DNA of 64,000 nucleotides from Alteromonas sp. KC3 (GTDB lineage Bacteria > Pseudomonadota > Gammaproteobacteria > Enterobacterales > Alteromonadaceae): positions 1,612,001 to 1,676,000 of the forward strand of contig NZ_AP024235.1 in NCBI RefSeq assembly GCF_016756315.1, in the 5' to 3' direction. The first letter of the stretch is position 1, and each line of letters opens with the position of its first letter. A program made the position numbers and the translations under genes. This document shows, in pieces, positions 63,078-64,000 of the stretch. The notes beneath the pieces are model-generated. The model was not told where the DNA came from, did not search any database, and was given only the letters and a program-made list of their open reading frames with translations.

Positions 63078-64000
63078 TTAGTTGAGTGAGCGCTTTAGTC
63101 GTTTGTATCCTTGCTTCATTTTAATACTGGTCGCTTTTTCATCGGCCTGCTCTTGATAGCACAGTTGGGTATACAACCTATGTAAGTCATTAATAATACT
63201 GTTTGCGGTTGTATTAAGCTGAGCGGCTACTTTTTGTGTGTAGTGGCTTGGACTATCGTTGCCTCGTTTGGTGTTGGTGTGCTTTTCAATTAATGCTAAT
63301 GACTTAACGTAATAGCGCTGGTATGGCGCAAGTGAGGGCACAAGGGTAACAGGGAAAAAATACACCAGTAAAATGACGCCAATTATGCCAATTAGGCTTA
63401 AAAATACTATGGTCATTTTCTTTGTACTGAGCTCCCCGAGCAGCCTTTCTAACATATCGCTTTGTGAATTGGCATCAAAGCCCAAAATCCATTTGCTCCA
63501 CGTGTAGTCTAACTGCCGCAACCACCCTTGGATCTGGGTAAATAATTCAGCCTGCCCCAAATTACCTAGCAGCCCTTTCTCACGCTGCTCACCAAAATCG
63601 AGTAAAGCTTGTTCTAACCCATAAGCTAAACGAGACGGTGCCACCATACTGGTAGGATCGAAGCGAACCCATTGTTCGCCCACCAAAGCTTCAACCCACG
63701 CATGGGCGTCATATTGGCGAACTTGGAGTACGTTGTCATTAAGTGCCTCGCCGCCGTGGTAACCTGTAACCATGCGTGCTGGAATGCCAGCTGCGCGGAG
63801 GGCGTAGGTCATTGCACCTGCATAGTGAGCGCAAAAACCCGATTTTTCGTCAAACAAAAAAGTGTCAATGGGGTCATCTGGCATAGCACTAGGTTCAAGG
63901 GTGTAACGAAACGATTGGTTGGCGAAGTGCTGCATAATGGCTTGCGCAACTTCTTGCGGCGTTTCAAACTTCGCTACAAGGTTTTTTGCCCATGCTTGAG
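63078..64000 (-). CDS. Transglutaminase-like protein TgpA, C-terminal part (5' end outside window)
   Basis: The frame is open to the window edge, so only about 306 residues are visible. A transglutaminase core holds the Cys (EKSGFCAHYAGAMTYALR), His (QYDAHAWVEA) and Asp (WVRFDPTSM) triad. A membrane segment (about residue 215, MTIVFLSLIGIIGVILLVYFF) and a DUF4129-like tail follow. This matches TgpA-type proteins (DUF3488-transglutaminase-DUF4129). It is reported essential in Pseudomonas, but its substrate is unclear. Confidence 0.88.
   Translation of the reverse strand, partial: QAWAKNLVAKFETPQEVAQAIMQHFANQSFRYTLEPSAMPDDPIDTFLFDEKSGFCAHYAGAMTYALRAAGIPARMVTGYHGGEALNDNVLQVRQYDAHAWVEALVGEQWVRFDPTSMVAPSRLAYGLEQALLDFGEQREKGLLGNLGQAELFTQIQGWLRQLDYTWSKWILGFDANSQSDMLERLLGELSTKKMTIVFLSLIGIIGVILLVYFFPVTLVPSLAPYQRYYVKSLALIEKHTNTKRGNDSPSHYTQKVAAQLNTTANSIINDLHRLYTQLCYQEQADEKATSIKMKQGYKRLKRSLN

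Overview
The window is a 64 kb piece of a chromosome from a marine gammaproteobacterium, most likely Alteromonas or a close relative. This rests on gene order and protein character only, because no database search was possible. The base composition looks even throughout. I see no insertion sequence, prophage, CRISPR array, rRNA operon or replication origin. Most genes are housekeeping genes in familiar gammaproteobacterial neighbourhoods, with accessory modules between them.

Layout. 1-2000: tail of a chemotaxis receptor, a NUDIX hydrolase and a DUF3224 protein. 2000-4500: ibpA-type small heat-shock gene with a probable RNA thermometer, and a TPR/GGDEF protein. 4700-8100: ackA-pta. 8200-15200 (minus): miaB, ybeZ-ybeY-corC, lnt and an exported amidohydrolase. 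15450-16800 (plus): ubiF and an overlapping 58-residue membrane protein. 16800-18850: a second TPR/GGDEF protein. 19000-25450: TetR-MFP-RND efflux operon, then a second TetR divergent from an AhpD-like protein, with clear palindromic operators. 25480-27800: a minus-strand pair of unknown genes, a ribbon-helix-helix gene followed by a 36-residue half-lysine peptide, and a glycosyltransferase-like gene. 28200-35600: TonB-dependent receptor, thioesterase, flavin reductase, HxlR regulator, SDR, double cupin and an alanine/sodium symporter. 35830-36740: eight tRNA genes (Met/Leu/Gln) built from duplicated modules. 37000-44800 (minus): cyclophilin, ychF, pth, rplY, lipoproteins, prs, a ninth tRNA (Gln), ispE and lolB. 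44900-51230 (plus): hemA-prfA-prmC, an inserted HD-GYP response regulator, sirB2 and kdsA. 51300-57750: small periplasmic protein, gcvA, hydrolase, DUF423, rlmM, a second-type EF-G and an unknown small protein. 57800-62680 (minus): S41-type lipoprotein, then an operon of formate/nitrite transporter, PP2C-kinase fusion and cyanase. The window ends inside a transglutaminase (TgpA-like) gene.

How parts work together. The FNT-phosphatase/kinase-cyanase operon looks like a nitrogen-scavenging unit. Its upstream region has a close match to a sigma-54 promoter, NtrC-like sites and a leader with a strong intrinsic terminator. That leader also has two possible hexaloop hairpins of the kind ANTAR antiterminators bind. 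It is the most interesting regulatory region here. The two TetR genes share operator half-sites and may cross-talk. Three cyclic-di-GMP related proteins (two GGDEF, one HD-GYP) lie within 45 kb. ackA-pta (acetate), the lnt/corC/ybeY/ybeZ/miaB block (envelope and RNA quality) and hemA-prfA-prmC-kdsA are conserved core operons.
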